A stretch of DNA of 64,000 nucleotides from Pseudoclavibacter sp. AY1H1 (GCF_002931055.1 NZ_PSXX01000002.1:248001-312000), one strand, 5' to 3'; counted from the first letter of the stretch, positions 17,977 to 28,030 are shown. The notes: generated by a model from the letters alone, not told the origin. Translations and numbers: made by a program.

Positions 17977-18882
17977 TCAGGCGTCACCAGACGAGCGCTC
18001 CGCATCTTCCTCTCTCAGGAGTCGACGCATGGTTCGCACGGATCGGAATCCACTTTCCTGTGCGATTCCGAGAAGTTCGGATTTCGAGTTCGCACTCATA
18101 CCGAGAAGAGTGCGGGCCCGATGCACCCGCCTGGCTCGAAGAGTTGCCCCTGCCGTTTTCCCCTCGGCCGCGAATATGCGGTGCAACTGCGAGATGGAGA
18201 TATTCAGAGCGCGCGCGAGCTCTTGGGTCGAGAAGCCCGCATCCCGGTAGTTTTCCTCGATCAGCAGGTGAGCACGCGCGAGATGCTGGTCTCGCGGTGA
18301 ACTGACTTTCACATCCTCATGAACTCTGGTCTCCGTGAGCGCAGCGAGCAGCAGCTCTTCGACTCCACGCCTCCAGTAGCTGAAGCCATGCTGCCGCTCT
18401 TGAATCTTCGCGTCCAGCGAAGCGTTTGCCGCCGCGATGAAGACTCTCCGGAAAGCATTTTCCGTCACGAACGGGCCTGGCGCCTGACTCTCGACCCATG
18501 GAAGTTCCGCGAGGCGCTCCCTGGGAATCGCGATGAACAGGCACGAATGAGGCTCCGTCGACGAGACGCTCGCCGGCCGACGTGCTGAATGCGTGTAGAA
18601 GTGCGGTGCAGCGACCTTCCTCATCGGCCCGCCAGCGCTCTGAACCATGAGATGACCCGTCAGGACGAAATTCACATAAACAAGATCCGGATTGTAGGAG
18701 CCAGATCCCGGGTCAACTCCCGTCGCGGTTTGCCAGATGCGTCCCAGAGTGAAGGCTGGGGTCCCGATGATGTCCGCGTGGACACGGACCTTCGTGCCGA
18801 CAACTCGAACTTCCCACCCCTGCTCTTGCAGCCACTGCAGTGCCTCATCGTTCTCGAGACCCACAACATGTGCGGAATCCAA
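17977..18882 (-). CDS. AraC-like regulator 1
   Basis: A 301-residue regulator. The C-terminal third is an AraC DNA-binding domain (TQELARALNISISQLHRIF, then ESGFRSVRTMRRLL). The N-terminal 180 residues are a cupin-like sensor with LGRIWQTATGVD, a counterpart of the RIWHTP motif in two other regulators of this window. The start codon is TTG with GGAG six bases upstream. It is divergent, across 925 bp without clear genes, from the first exported twin-arginine protein. Its signal is unknown. Confidence 0.85.
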   Translation of the reverse strand: MDSAHVVGLENDEALQWLQEQGWEVRVVGTKVRVHADIIGTPAFTLGRIWQTATGVDPGSGSYNPDLVYVNFVLTGHLMVQSAGGPMRKVAAPHFYTHSARRPASVSSTEPHSCLFIAIPRERLAELPWVESQAPGPFVTENAFRRVFIAAANASLDAKIQERQHGFSYWRRGVEELLLAALTETRVHEDVKVSSPRDQHLARAHLLIEENYRDAGFSTQELARALNISISQLHRIFAAEGKTAGATLRARRVHRARTLLGMSANSKSELLGIAQESGFRSVRTMRRLLREEDAERSSGDA

Positions 18883-19807
18883 TGCTGCTCCGATCGTTCG
18901 AGTCGGGCCAATCGGCCGAATCCGCTAAGAGAAATCAGACGCCAGTGAGCACCGTGGGCTGCCGCTCCTCCGATGGAATGGGCGCGTGACCGGGATACGG
19001 AGCGTCGCGAAAACTACTCGTGACGCGCAGTCATCTCGACCGCGGGTTTGACGCGCGCACCTCGGTGGCAGATATCCCCGGGGGCTCAATGGGGCTAAAG
19101 ACGGGCAAGTGTACCCACACTCCGCGACGGATGACGAGTTGATCTTGGTGGTGACCATCATGACCGACTGGACCAAGCGGCCCGACGAGGATCCGTGGAG
19201 TCTCCGGCACCCCAGTACCTTCACGTCTCGAAATGCGACAGTTTCGCTCTAGATTCCGTCAGGGCCTTCGGTCGGCGAATTGTGCTCTTACAGTGAGCGA
19301 TGTGGGTGCTGATGACTGAGCTATCGGGGGATGGCGTGCACGGCACCCCACCGTGCGGCGCGGTGATCTGGGGTCACCGCGCCGCACATTTCCGAAGCGG
19401 GCTCTCATTCCTGCTGGCGTCCCTCGCGCTCCATCCCTCGGTCGGCTCAGTTGCGATGCTCTTCCATCTCGGAACGCGCTCTGCTGCTCCGAAAAAATGA
19501 TCGATGTCCGACCTTGAGCCATATCACGACAATGCTGTTCCATGTGGCGACAGCCAGGGCGTGATTACTGGGCAGGACCTAGCTTGATGTCGACATGCGA
19601 CGACTGGTGACCCCTTTTCAGCAGACGACGCATGACGCCGAAACCACGCGTTCCGGAACCGCGCGACGTGAACTCGCGCTCTTTGACCCCGACAAACCAG
19701 ATGACCCCCGAAAAGCCAGAAGTTTCTGGTCACGACCTTGTGATCGCCCTCGAGTGATTCGTCACGGAATCTAACGATCATCAGCGCACCCCTGGAGGAT
19801 TGAAGAA
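18883..19807. other. Gene-poor stretch with an orphan hairpin
   Basis: No reading frame here has convincing codon use, start site and protein-like sequence together. It must hold the promoters of the two flanking divergent genes. A terminator-like hairpin at 19353-19387 is not attached to any recognised gene. Confidence 0.5.
19353..19387. terminator. Orphan terminator-like hairpin
   Basis: Perfect 14-bp arms (GTGCGGCGCGGTGA and its complement) around a 7-nt loop, followed by ATTTCC. No gene ends nearby on either strand, which suggests an unrecognised small gene or RNA, or a relic. Confidence 0.4.
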
Positions 19808-20794
19808 ATGGACAACGAGAAGGATGCGGAGAAAGCGGGGCTTGATCGCCGCGGGCTCCTGGCAGGGGCCGCATGGTCGGCACCCGTGATCCTGGGCGCA
19901 GTCGCTGCCCCAATCAGCGCAGCGTCCGGAAACCCTGGAACGGCGACTGTCAACGCAACGGCAGCGTCTGCAGGCCGCCTCACGGTCAACATTCCTGCGG
20001 GTGCCCGCAACGTCACGTACACCATTCGAGGCGGCGCCGGCGGGCCTACCTCGAAGTCCGGCGGTGGAGGCGCAGTCATCACCGGGACACTGAACCTCGG
20101 TGGTGTCGCCACAACGCTCACCCTTGTCGCCGGAGGCGGGGGCGCAGGGCGGGGCACCCTCAGGGGCAACCGGACTGACGGCTGGAGCGTCGGATCCTAC
20201 GGCGGAGCCCGCACAGGAGACCCGAACAACGATGGCGGAAACGGTGGCGGGAGCTCGGCGATCGTGCTGAGTGGGCGCCCCGTGGTCGTCGCCGGCGGTG
20301 GTGGTGGAGCCGGCTCCGAAATAGCCTCGGGTGCGCAGACGGCAGTTGCTGGCGCTGGCGGCAGTGGCGGAAATCCACCTGCAGCCGGCACACGCGGAAC
20401 GCGTGGAGGCGGGGCCGCGGCGGAAGGCGGCGGTGCGGGCACTGCCACCGCCGGTGGCGCGGGAGGGACACCCTCTGGCGGAAGCCCCACCCGATTCGGC
20501 ACAGGGAACCCCGGCAACGGCTCCGCTGGCGGCGACGCCTACGGCACCGGAGACGGGGCCTCCGGCGGAGGGGGTGGTGGCGGTTACTTCGGCGGCGGCG
20601 GCGGCGGAGCCATCTATTACGGCTCCAGTTCCCCGCAGGGGCCGGCCGGAACCGGCGGCGGCGGCGGCGCAGGCTCGAACTACGTTGGCGGCACCACTGG
20701 CGCGGCCGTGCTCACCTCGACCATCAGTTCCGGATCAGCAACCGCAAGCGGCGGTTACGGCCTCCCGGGTGTCGTCACGGTCAGCTGGGAGTAG
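19808..20794 (+). CDS. Exported glycine-rich protein 1 with twin-arginine leader
   Basis: A 328-residue protein. Residues 16-45 form the leader: DRRGLLAGAAWSAPVILGA, then a hydrophobic stretch ending in AASG. The mature part is about 40% glycine, with long GGGGAG, GGNGGG and GGAGG runs and interspersed beta-prone segments (ITGTLNLGGVATTLTLVA), like glycine-rich surface or bacterial 'Gly_rich' domains. It ends in GVVTVSW, a compact beta strand. GGAGG lies 9-10 nt before the ATG. Function unknown; probably surface-located. It shares its leader with three other genes in this window. Confidence 0.85.
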   Translation: MDNEKDAEKAGLDRRGLLAGAAWSAPVILGAVAAPISAASGNPGTATVNATAASAGRLTVNIPAGARNVTYTIRGGAGGPTSKSGGGGAVITGTLNLGGVATTLTLVAGGGGAGRGTLRGNRTDGWSVGSYGGARTGDPNNDGGNGGGSSAIVLSGRPVVVAGGGGGAGSEIASGAQTAVAGAGGSGGNPPAAGTRGTRGGGAAAEGGGAGTATAGGAGGTPSGGSPTRFGTGNPGNGSAGGDAYGTGDGASGGGGGGGYFGGGGGGAIYYGSSSPQGPAGTGGGGGAGSNYVGGTTGAAVLTSTISSGSATASGGYGLPGVVTVSWE

Positions 20795-20800
20795 CCTCTT

Positions 20801-20846
20801 CCGCCGGCTCCCTGCTCCGTCACCACGCGGAGCAGGGAGCCGGCGG
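20801..20846. terminator. Strong bidirectional terminator hairpin
   Basis: Perfect 19-bp arms (CCGCCGGCTCCCTGCTCCG and its complement) around an 8-nt loop, positioned between the converging ends of the glycine-rich protein gene and an AraC-like gene. No T-run. Confidence 0.7.
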
Positions 20847-20864
20847 CCTCACGCCGCCCCGCGG

Positions 20865-21866
20865 TCAGAGCACGAAGTCAGCAGGCGGGTCCGAAGGCGG
20901 ATCAGCTGAAGGTGCGCTGACATCAGGCGCTCGCACATCCTTCGGAGTCATCCCGTGGGTGCTGAGCAGGGCACGACGCATCGATCCGACGGAGTTGAAC
21001 CCGCTCATCTTGCTGACCACATCGAGGTTGAGTTGCGGTCGAGTGAGGAGCAGATGCCGAGCCCGGTCTGCTCGCGCTGACCTCAGCATCTTGGCGACGC
21101 TCGCTCCGTGCCTTTCCGCGGCTCGCTGAAGCGACCTCGTCGAGACGCCAAGCTCCCTCGCGATTTCCGGGGGTCCGAAGTCGAGGTTGGAGGACCGAGA
21201 GCTGACCAGCTCCTTGACGCGCTCGAAGAGATCATCCGGTTCCTCGATGTTCTCTCGGGTCGACTCCACAACAAGTGCGCGGGCGAAGGAGCGAAGCAGC
21301 TCGCGAATGGAGTTCGCTGTCATCTGGTCGGCGTCGGGAGACTGGCTGAGGAGCCTGCTCAGGAAGTGATAGGTCGCCGTGAAGAGTGGTGAACTGGAAA
21401 CGTCCGTCACATTGGGAACCCGATTCGCCTGCAACGGCGAGATCTCGTCCTGGTCGAACGTGAAGAGGATCATCTCCGTGACGCCGACCACCTCAATGGT
21501 GAGTGGCTCGTGCCCCGGGAGCGCCATGCCAACACCTGTGGCGCTTGGGGTGCCCTTCAGGCTGTCACCAGCGAACGCGACTTCGCCTTGGTTGACGAGG
21601 ACGAATGCGAATCGCCGTCTTGCGGGCAGACGTGTGCGAGGCCATTCCAGAACGACGGGACGCGTTCGGAGCCTCGTCACGAGGAAATTGTTGAACCGGA
21701 GAAGCTGCACCTCCGAGTGGGCCGGTTCGTAGTATTCGCGGACAAAAACTCCGGAAGATTCAAATGCATCTTCGGGCAGTGTTCCCACGAACGTATTCTC
21801 GTACCCACGTAGCCCTGGCAAGGCTTGCCAGCCGTGAATCTCTGAAAAATATGAGCGCTCACTCAT
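20865..21866 (-). CDS. AraC-like regulator 2
   Basis: A 333-residue regulator. The C-terminal AraC domain (PPEIARELGVSTRSLQRAAERHG and SKMSGFNSVGSMRRALL) is followed by a proline-rich tail. The N-terminal half is a cupin-like sensor (FLVTRLRTRPVVLEWP) with only distant similarity to the other AraC-like proteins here. The ATG at 21866 is preferred because the longer frame adds only a basic, non-conserved leader. It converges with the glycine-rich protein gene. Ligand unknown. Confidence 0.82.
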   Translation of the reverse strand: MSERSYFSEIHGWQALPGLRGYENTFVGTLPEDAFESSGVFVREYYEPAHSEVQLLRFNNFLVTRLRTRPVVLEWPRTRLPARRRFAFVLVNQGEVAFAGDSLKGTPSATGVGMALPGHEPLTIEVVGVTEMILFTFDQDEISPLQANRVPNVTDVSSSPLFTATYHFLSRLLSQSPDADQMTANSIRELLRSFARALVVESTRENIEEPDDLFERVKELVSSRSSNLDFGPPEIARELGVSTRSLQRAAERHGASVAKMLRSARADRARHLLLTRPQLNLDVVSKMSGFNSVGSMRRALLSTHGMTPKDVRAPDVSAPSADPPSDPPADFVL

Positions 21867-22727
21867 ATCAGCGTCACCCCTATCGCTTCTCCTGCAGATC
21901 ACGTTCAGCGACGAGAACTGCGGTCATGCCTGAGGGAGCACAGAACCAGCTACCGGGTTCGGTACTCTGACTGCGGCACGACGTGAAATGGCCCGCCCCG
22001 CTCATCGACGTGCGAGAGTCGAGCCCTTGTCGTGTGGTTATCCGACCGAGTTGTGCGGCCACGTGAGCATGACGATGAGCCTGCTCAGATCGCTGGGGAC
22101 CAGTCACGTGCGTGAGCGTTCCGCGCGGGCCGCTCCGAACAACCGTGGGGCACACGAGCGAGAGCTCGACACCACGCTGGTCGCGGCGAGTGGCTTGGCG
22201 AGGTGCGGGCCTCAGCCAAGAAGTCTCGAGACGCACACCCCTCGTCGCCCGCTGGAACAGAGGCGATCATCGCGTCGGTCCGCCAGCTTCTGCAGTCTTC
22301 CTATGCGGCGCCCGGGATGTCGAAGGTGAGTCCCGTTGCGATGCCGCTCGCGGGACTCGCGTGGTCGTCCGCGAGGGCACATGTTCGTCCCGACTCAGCC
22401 GAATTGGTCTCATCAGGCGCTCCGAGTGGCCCGTTGCTGGACGCAGACGCACCGTCGACGACTCTCATCGACGCGGCTGAGAGCGGTTCGGCGACGGGTC
22501 TGGCAAAGACGGGCGACGTCCTCGCGGCTCCCGTCTGCAAAGTCCTGCGTTCGACTGGCGACATCGGTTTCATGTTCCTTTGGTTCACGTTGCACTTCCC
22601 GGGGAAGTTACTGATAGCTCACAAACGTAATGACGGCGCACGGCCCGGACTCAGGGTTGCGACTTTTTGGCCACAGCCTGCTTCGTTCACGTCGCGGTGG
22701 GGGTGTGCGAGGCCGGAGAACGAGACA
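21867..22727. other. Gene-poor stretch
   Basis: About 860 bp upstream of AraC-like gene 2 and downstream of exported protein 2. No frame looks protein coding on either strand. I see nothing beyond the promoter region of the regulator and the hairpin at its right edge. Confidence 0.5.
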
Positions 22728-22782
22728 AAGGCGAGCGAGCCTCGAGGAGCATCGGCAATGCTCCTCGAGGCTCGCTCGCCTT
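22728..22782. terminator. Very long perfect hairpin after exported protein 2
   Basis: 25-bp perfectly complementary arms (starting AAGGCGAGCGAGCC) around the 5-nt loop CGGCA. It lies 94 bp downstream of the stop codon of the exported protein gene on the minus strand and is followed there by TTTGTCTCGTT. A terminator is likely. Confidence 0.65.
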
Positions 22783-22875
22783 CGCAGGTCGTGGTCAGAC
22801 TGATCTCAACACGAAGACAAGATCACACGATGCCCTCGAGTCGACGGCAACAAACTCCACGGCACTCCGCGGTGC

Positions 22876-23628
22876 TCAGGCATGCGGGTAGAAGACCCCC
22901 CACTTGTCCGAGAGCACTTCCTCGCTGGAGACGTTCACAGGGCTCGACGACCCATCTCGGCAGGTGAAGTAGCTCCCGCCCGCGCCGAAGACCTGACCGT
23001 AGTTTGCGCCGATCGCTGGGGGCGAATCCGTCCAGTTGGAGCCGTAATCCTCGCGCTTGGGCCGCGGCGAAGACGGGATCGCCCAGGCTTGGATGCCCGA
23101 GGTCGTAGCGCCGGGGGCCAGGGGCTTCTTGTATCGGTACTGCTTGACGTCGAATCGACTGAGGTATCCCCCCATCTCCGATGGGCCGTCACTGATCGTG
23201 GTGTCCATGTACTCCCAGTCGTCGCTCACGAAGGGGGAACTCTCGAATCCTGAGAAGGGCGTAGCATCCGCATTCCGAGTCCCCGGGTTTGAGGTAAGCC
23301 CCACGAAGACGACAAGTCCACCCGCTGGAACGGCATCGACGCCAGTATTCGAGAAGTTAACCGATGTATACACGGTGCCGTACGTCTGGGAATCGTTGGT
23401 CCGCGTGCCCCACGGTGCTCCTGAGAGCGTTTCCGTGAAGAATGGCACCTCGGGCTGCAGCTGCGCCCACGTCGCGGTGAGCGTTGCATCGATCGGATCG
23501 CAGGGTGAAGCCACCGCCTGTGGGGCAGTGACCGCGAAGGCCACGACTGGCGCCGCCCACGCCGCCCCCTGCACGACGTTTCGACGGCCGATGAGCCTGT
23601 CACCGGTTTTTTGAGACGAGTTCTGCAT
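22876..23628 (-). CDS. Exported protein 2 with twin-arginine leader
   Basis: A 250-residue protein. The leader GRRNVVQGAAWAAPVVAFA...AVAS follows a polar N-terminus. The mature part is acidic and beta-prone with repeated aromatic residues (YGTVYTSVNFSNTGVDAVPAGG resembles a DUF11-like or beta-sandwich repeat start) and has one cysteine near each end of the mature chain (ASPC and FTC), which could form a disulphide. AGGAAG lies 8 nt before the ATG. Function unknown; same leader family as the three other exported proteins here. Confidence 0.82.
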   Translation of the reverse strand: MQNSSQKTGDRLIGRRNVVQGAAWAAPVVAFAVTAPQAVASPCDPIDATLTATWAQLQPEVPFFTETLSGAPWGTRTNDSQTYGTVYTSVNFSNTGVDAVPAGGLVVFVGLTSNPGTRNADATPFSGFESSPFVSDDWEYMDTTISDGPSEMGGYLSRFDVKQYRYKKPLAPGATTSGIQAWAIPSSPRPKREDYGSNWTDSPPAIGANYGQVFGAGGSYFTCRDGSSSPVNVSSEEVLSDKWGVFYPHA

Positions 23629-24313
23629 GTGTATTCTTCCTAACCCCTCCAGCGAAATCTCTACCCCCGTGTCTCGGGAAACCCGCTGTCTTCTCGAGCG
23701 AACCTAACGGCGGTGCCAGCGATCGCGGCCAACTGAGATCCCGGATTCGACCTGCGTGACCGAAACGTGCGCAAATGGTCCGAAAACGCAAGAAGTGATC
23801 CGAGATTACCGAGTTGAGCAAGCACGAACTGGCGGCCTGAGGTTGGTCGTCGACGTCGATCCGCGCGACCAGGGATTCTCGGGAAACCGATGTTGCGAGC
23901 TCTGACGCCGCCTCTCCCCGCTGCCAGGCGCGCTCAGTCGCTTCACCTGTACTGCCGCCGCCAGACAGGCGCACGGCTTTCGGGGCGCAGATCGCTGCGT
24001 CCAGGTGCAGCACTCATGACCCGCGGACTCAGCAGGCGCGCCTAGGCTGTAGGGGCGAGCAACGGTTCAGCCGCCCAGCTGTGCCACGGCGATTCCCCGC
24101 GGTGAGCACGGAAATCGAACGGCGTTCAAGCCAGCCGCAGAGCTATCTTCGCCAGCAACGAAGCGGCCGGAGTGCCAATGTCCTCCTCCTGGTCGAACGT
24201 GCCTGGTGTTGGTCGTAGCTCGCGGCTCGCCGGCAACCGACTTCGCTCGACCCACACCTTGCGTGCGGCCCCACACCGGGTCACCGCCCGCCCAGACTCT
24301 GTAGAAAGTACCC
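23629..24313. other. Divergent intergenic region before RNase J
   Basis: About 685 bp between the exported protein gene (minus) and the RNase J gene (plus). It must contain both promoters, but I see no convincing coding frame and no hexamer pair good enough to name. Confidence 0.5.
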
Positions 24314-26011
24314 ATGAAGAACACTTCGAAGCACAACCTCGAACTCTCAGCACCGAAGCGCCTCCCCGGTGATGCGATGCGTATCACTCCACTCGGAGGC
24401 CTCGGGGAGATCGGCCGGAACATGACGGTCTTCGAATACCGCGGCAAGCTCCTCATCATCGACTGCGGTGTGCTGTTCCCCGAGGAGAATCAGCCGGGCA
24501 TCGACGTCATCCTCCCTGACTTCGCCGCGATCCGAGATCGCCTGAGCGATGTTGTGGCGATCGTGCTCACGCACGGCCACGAGGACCACATCGGCGGTGT
24601 CCCGTATCTGCTGAAGGAGCGCGCGGACATCCCGATCGTGGGATCGCAGCTCACGTTGGCGCTCATCACCGCAAAGCTGGCCGAGCACGGCATCAAGCCC
24701 CCGACGTCCCAGGTCGAGGCCAACGACCGGGTCAAGATGGGGCCATTCGATCTGGAGTTCTTCGCCGTGAACCACTCCATTCCGGATGGTCTCGCCGTCG
24801 CGGTCCGCACGGAAGCGGGCCTCGTCCTCCACACTGGTGACTTCAAGATGGACCAGTTCCCGCTCGACAACCGGCTCACTGACCTCGGTGGATTCGCCCG
24901 CCTCGCTGATGAGGGGGTCGACCTGTTCCTCGTCGACTCCACGAACGCTGACGTTCCGGGCTTCACGACGTCCGAGAGGGACCTCGCGCCCGCCATCGAC
25001 GAGGTGTTCCGGAACGCGCCGAAGCGCATCGTCGTCTCGAGTTTCGCGAGCCACATCCATCGCATTCAGCAGATTCTGGATGCCGCGGAACGGCACGGCC
25101 GCAAGGTCGCGTTCGTTGGGCGTTCCATGGTGCGCAACATGGAGATCGCGGGGCGTCTCGGGTACCTCAAGGTGCCGGCGGGCATCATCGTGGACCTCAA
25201 GCGCCTGGAGAAGCTACCCGCCCAGCAAGCCGTCCTCGTGTGCACTGGTTCGCAGGGTGAGCCCATGGCGGCGCTCTCGCGCATGGCGCGCCGCGAGCAC
25301 ATCATCACGGTCGGTGAAGGCGACACGATCCTGCTCGCGAGCTCGCTGATCCCGGGCAACGAGAACGCCATCTACGGCGTCATCAACGCGCTCATCCGGT
25401 GGGGCGCGACGGTCGTGCACAAAGGCAATGCGAAGGTGCACGTCTCCGGACACGCCAGCGCCGGCGAGCTCGCCTACTGCTACAACATCCTCTCGCCAAC
25501 CGCGGTCCTGCCCGTGCACGGCGAGTGGCGTCACCTCACGGCCAACGCTGAGATCGCCGTTCGGACCGGGATCCCGCGGGACCGCGTCCACATCATCGAG
25601 GATGGGGTTTCCGTCGATCTCCGACGCGGCGTGACGAGCGTCAGCGGCCGGATCCCGGCACCCCACATCTTCGTCGACGGCACCACTATGGGCGTCGCGA
25701 CCGACGCCGCTCTCGATGATCGACGGGTACTCGCGGAAGAAGGCGCGCTCACGATTCTCGCGATCTACGACGAGCGCACGCAGGAACTCGTCGAAGAGCT
25801 CGAGTTCTTCGCCAAGGGCTTCGTGGAAGAGCCCGGCTGGCAGAGCAACGCCCGGAACACTATCTCTGCAGCGATCACGAAGGCCCGCTCCAACGGTGCT
25901 CGCTTGACCCCGGAAGGGCTCGAGAAGCTGATCACGCGGGCGGTCTCCCAGTGGCTCCTGCGCCGCCATCGCCGCGAGCCGATCGTCACGGCCATCGTCG
26001 TCGACGCCTGA
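24314..26011 (+). CDS. rnj: Ribonuclease J
   Basis: A 565-residue metallo-beta-lactamase/beta-CASP ribonuclease that processes and degrades mRNA and matures rRNA. The metal site HGHEDH is at residues 87-92 (H87, H89, D91, H92); HTGDFKMD carries a further ligand, and the beta-CASP segments SSFASHIHR, VFVGRSM-like AFVGRSM and HVSGHAS are present. Length matches actinobacterial RNase J. The ATG at 24314 is taken because the conserved start (RITPLGGLGEIGRNM) begins at residue 23. It usually follows dapA in related genomes; here its left neighbour is an exported protein gene instead. Confidence 0.96.
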   Translation: MKNTSKHNLELSAPKRLPGDAMRITPLGGLGEIGRNMTVFEYRGKLLIIDCGVLFPEENQPGIDVILPDFAAIRDRLSDVVAIVLTHGHEDHIGGVPYLLKERADIPIVGSQLTLALITAKLAEHGIKPPTSQVEANDRVKMGPFDLEFFAVNHSIPDGLAVAVRTEAGLVLHTGDFKMDQFPLDNRLTDLGGFARLADEGVDLFLVDSTNADVPGFTTSERDLAPAIDEVFRNAPKRIVVSSFASHIHRIQQILDAAERHGRKVAFVGRSMVRNMEIAGRLGYLKVPAGIIVDLKRLEKLPAQQAVLVCTGSQGEPMAALSRMARREHIITVGEGDTILLASSLIPGNENAIYGVINALIRWGATVVHKGNAKVHVSGHASAGELAYCYNILSPTAVLPVHGEWRHLTANAEIAVRTGIPRDRVHIIEDGVSVDLRRGVTSVSGRIPAPHIFVDGTTMGVATDAALDDRRVLAEEGALTILAIYDERTQELVEELEFFAKGFVEEPGWQSNARNTISAAITKARSNGARLTPEGLEKLITRAVSQWLLRRHRREPIVTAIVVDA

Positions 26012-26078
26012 TCCGTTCCCTGGCGGCTGCACCCGACCGCCCCCGAGAAGGGTCGAATCGAGCTTCCCTGCCCCCTGG

Positions 26079-26109
26079 CCGATGAGATGGGGGTTCCCCA
26101 TCTCATCGG
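26079..26109 (+). terminator. Rho-independent terminator of RNase J
   Basis: Perfect 14-bp arms (CCGATGAGATGGGG and its complement) around GTT, followed by TCTCTTTTC, 68 bp after the rnj stop codon. Confidence 0.85.
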
Positions 26110-26169
26110 TCTCTTTTCAGAGCCCTGCTCGCGTGGGGCAATGGCTCTCTCGCCTCGTAGGGTCAGACC

Positions 26170-26853
26170 ATGGCCGCACCGACATGGACCTCCCAGCTTC
26201 GCCCACTCGCGCGGGAAGACTGGCCTGCGTTCCTTGAGGAGAACTCCGGGCTTCCGGGGCCTCGGGCCAACCTCTCACTCGCCTCTGCGGTCGCCAGCAC
26301 GGCTGACGCCCTCACCATCGAGCTCCTGTTGAGGGATAGGAGTGAATACACGGCGATGTGTGCGGCGGCCGCCCTCTCCTACGGCTCCAGCGAACCGGAA
26401 TTCGAAGCTCGCGCCCGGACACTGGCGACGGACGAACGGTGGAGGGTGAGAGAAGGCGTGGCGATCGGACTCCAACTACTTGGAGACGAGCATCCGGAAG
26501 CCCTCGTGCGCATCGTGCAGGACTGGGCCGACGACCCCCACCCACTCAGGCAGCGAGCCGCCATCGCCGCTATCTGCGAGCCCCGCCTCCTCAAGAATCC
26601 GCAGGTCGCCGATGCGGCGCTCACGGCCTGCGAACACGTCACCGAGCAGTACGCGGCGTTGTCAGGGGCTCGGAGGAGGAACGCAGACGCGCGAACCTTG
26701 CGTCAGGCACTCGGATACTGCTGGAGCATCGCCGTCGCAGCGAGCCCCACCACGGGATTGACGGCGTTCCTCGCACTCGACCCCGCGGATCGAGATATCG
26801 CTTGGATCGTCAGTCAGAACCGCCGCAAGAAGCGCCTCTCCGCGCTCCTCTGA
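26170..26853 (+). CDS. HEAT-repeat-like hypothetical protein
   Basis: A 227-residue, helix-rich, soluble protein. Repeating blocks such as RWRVREGVAIGLQLLGDEHPEALVRIV and HPLRQRAAIAAICEPRLLKNP look like HEAT/ARM-type repeats, suggesting a protein-binding scaffold. No catalytic motif seen. The codon use fits the chromosome. It follows the rnj terminator and is separately transcribed. Function unknown. Confidence 0.75.
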   Translation: MAAPTWTSQLRPLAREDWPAFLEENSGLPGPRANLSLASAVASTADALTIELLLRDRSEYTAMCAAAALSYGSSEPEFEARARTLATDERWRVREGVAIGLQLLGDEHPEALVRIVQDWADDPHPLRQRAAIAAICEPRLLKNPQVADAALTACEHVTEQYAALSGARRRNADARTLRQALGYCWSIAVAASPTTGLTAFLALDPADRDIAWIVSQNRRKKRLSALL

Positions 26854-26903
26854 CCGAGCAGTGGACCGGACCCGAACGGCGCGAACGGGGAGCAAGAGCA
26901 CTG

Positions 26904-27797
26904 CTACCGGCCAGCAACGGCATTCTCGTGTGCGTACATACGCCTCGCGTACTGGAGCATGCGCAGGCTTCTGAAGCCAGCCTGAAGTGCGATCGCCTTC
27001 AGATCCTGAGGGGTTGCTTGAGCAGTCATGAGGTCGCGAGCAAGGCTGAGGCGCCTTTCGCGGAGGGCCGTCGCCGGAGTCGTGTCGATGGTGCGAAAGA
27101 CGCGGTGCAGGTGCGAAGTGGAGATTCCCACCCGGCTGGCGAGCTCGGCGACCGAGAAATCGGGTTCGCTCGCGTGGTCCAGAATGAGCTGCTGTGCACG
27201 CTGCAGGAGCGCCCCCGATGGGCCGGCAGCTTGCATCGTCGACCGAAGAGCGGCGATAACCAGCGTCTCGATCGCGTTTCTCCAGGCCAGGAAGGGAAGC
27301 GTGTCTTCCTCGAGCTGGCCATCGAAGGAAGCTGCAGCGGCGGCGAGAGCAACGCGTCGCAGGCTCGCGTCCGGGATACGCGGGCGGCCGTCGGAGATAT
27401 CCGCCCCCAGAACAGCCTCGATCTTTGATCGCCGGATACCGAAGACGAACCTGCTCGATTCCTCTTCGGTGCGGATCCCGGCGGGAAGCGCCGTGTCGTG
27501 GACGAAGATCGGAGGTGTTCCAGTCTGCGGCGACTCTGCTGCTTCTTCTTCGATGACGCTGAGGGTTCCGCGCATCATGAAGCTCAGATAGACGCGATCA
27601 AGGCCGGTCTCGTGCGTCGGGCGGACCCGGACTTCCATGGGCGTGTGCCAGATCCGGGTGACGCTGATGCTGGGACTGGAGATGAGATCCGCGTAGAGCC
27701 GAAAGTCCTCGCCGAGTGCTATCGGCTGCACGCCATGAGCTTCCAGCCACTCGCCCGCATGATCGCCAGACAGAGCAATGTCGAGTTCCGCATTCAT
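26904..27797 (-). CDS. AraC-like regulator 3
   Basis: A 297-residue regulator. The C-terminal DNA-binding domain contains VAELASRVGISTSHLHRVF and AIALQAGFRSLRMLQYARRM. The sensor half includes VTRIWHTPMEVRV, sharing RIWHTP with AraC-like regulator 4. The ATG at 27797 is chosen because GGAGG precedes it and the longer frame adds a sequence without family support. Signal and targets unknown; the nearest exported-protein gene is 1.5 kb upstream on the same strand. Confidence 0.84.
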   Translation of the reverse strand: MNAELDIALSGDHAGEWLEAHGVQPIALGEDFRLYADLISSPSISVTRIWHTPMEVRVRPTHETGLDRVYLSFMMRGTLSVIEEEAAESPQTGTPPIFVHDTALPAGIRTEEESSRFVFGIRRSKIEAVLGADISDGRPRIPDASLRRVALAAAAASFDGQLEEDTLPFLAWRNAIETLVIAALRSTMQAAGPSGALLQRAQQLILDHASEPDFSVAELASRVGISTSHLHRVFRTIDTTPATALRERRLSLARDLMTAQATPQDLKAIALQAGFRSLRMLQYARRMYAHENAVAGR

Positions 27798-28030
27798 TCT
27801 GAGAAGCCTCCGTGCCCACGACGCCGTGAAGATCCCGCGCCGGTAGTCGGGACTTGCTGGGCCAAACCATATATTTCCGCGGCATGGAAACAGCTCGACG
27901 TCCGCACTCACCCCGAATGTGGCCGGTGTGTCATCGCGAAGAACGGCTGTGTCGTCACGGTCTCGGGCGAGCGCCGCCTCGCGTTTGTGGGTGGTTCCTG
28001 AGCACTCTTGTTTCGAGCTGCTGCTGGATG

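Noticed and set aside
20036-20700. GGC/GGA-rich tract as a DNA repeat array
   Set aside because: The repetition follows glycine codons of the exported protein with irregular spacing; no CRISPR-like or satellite periodicity.
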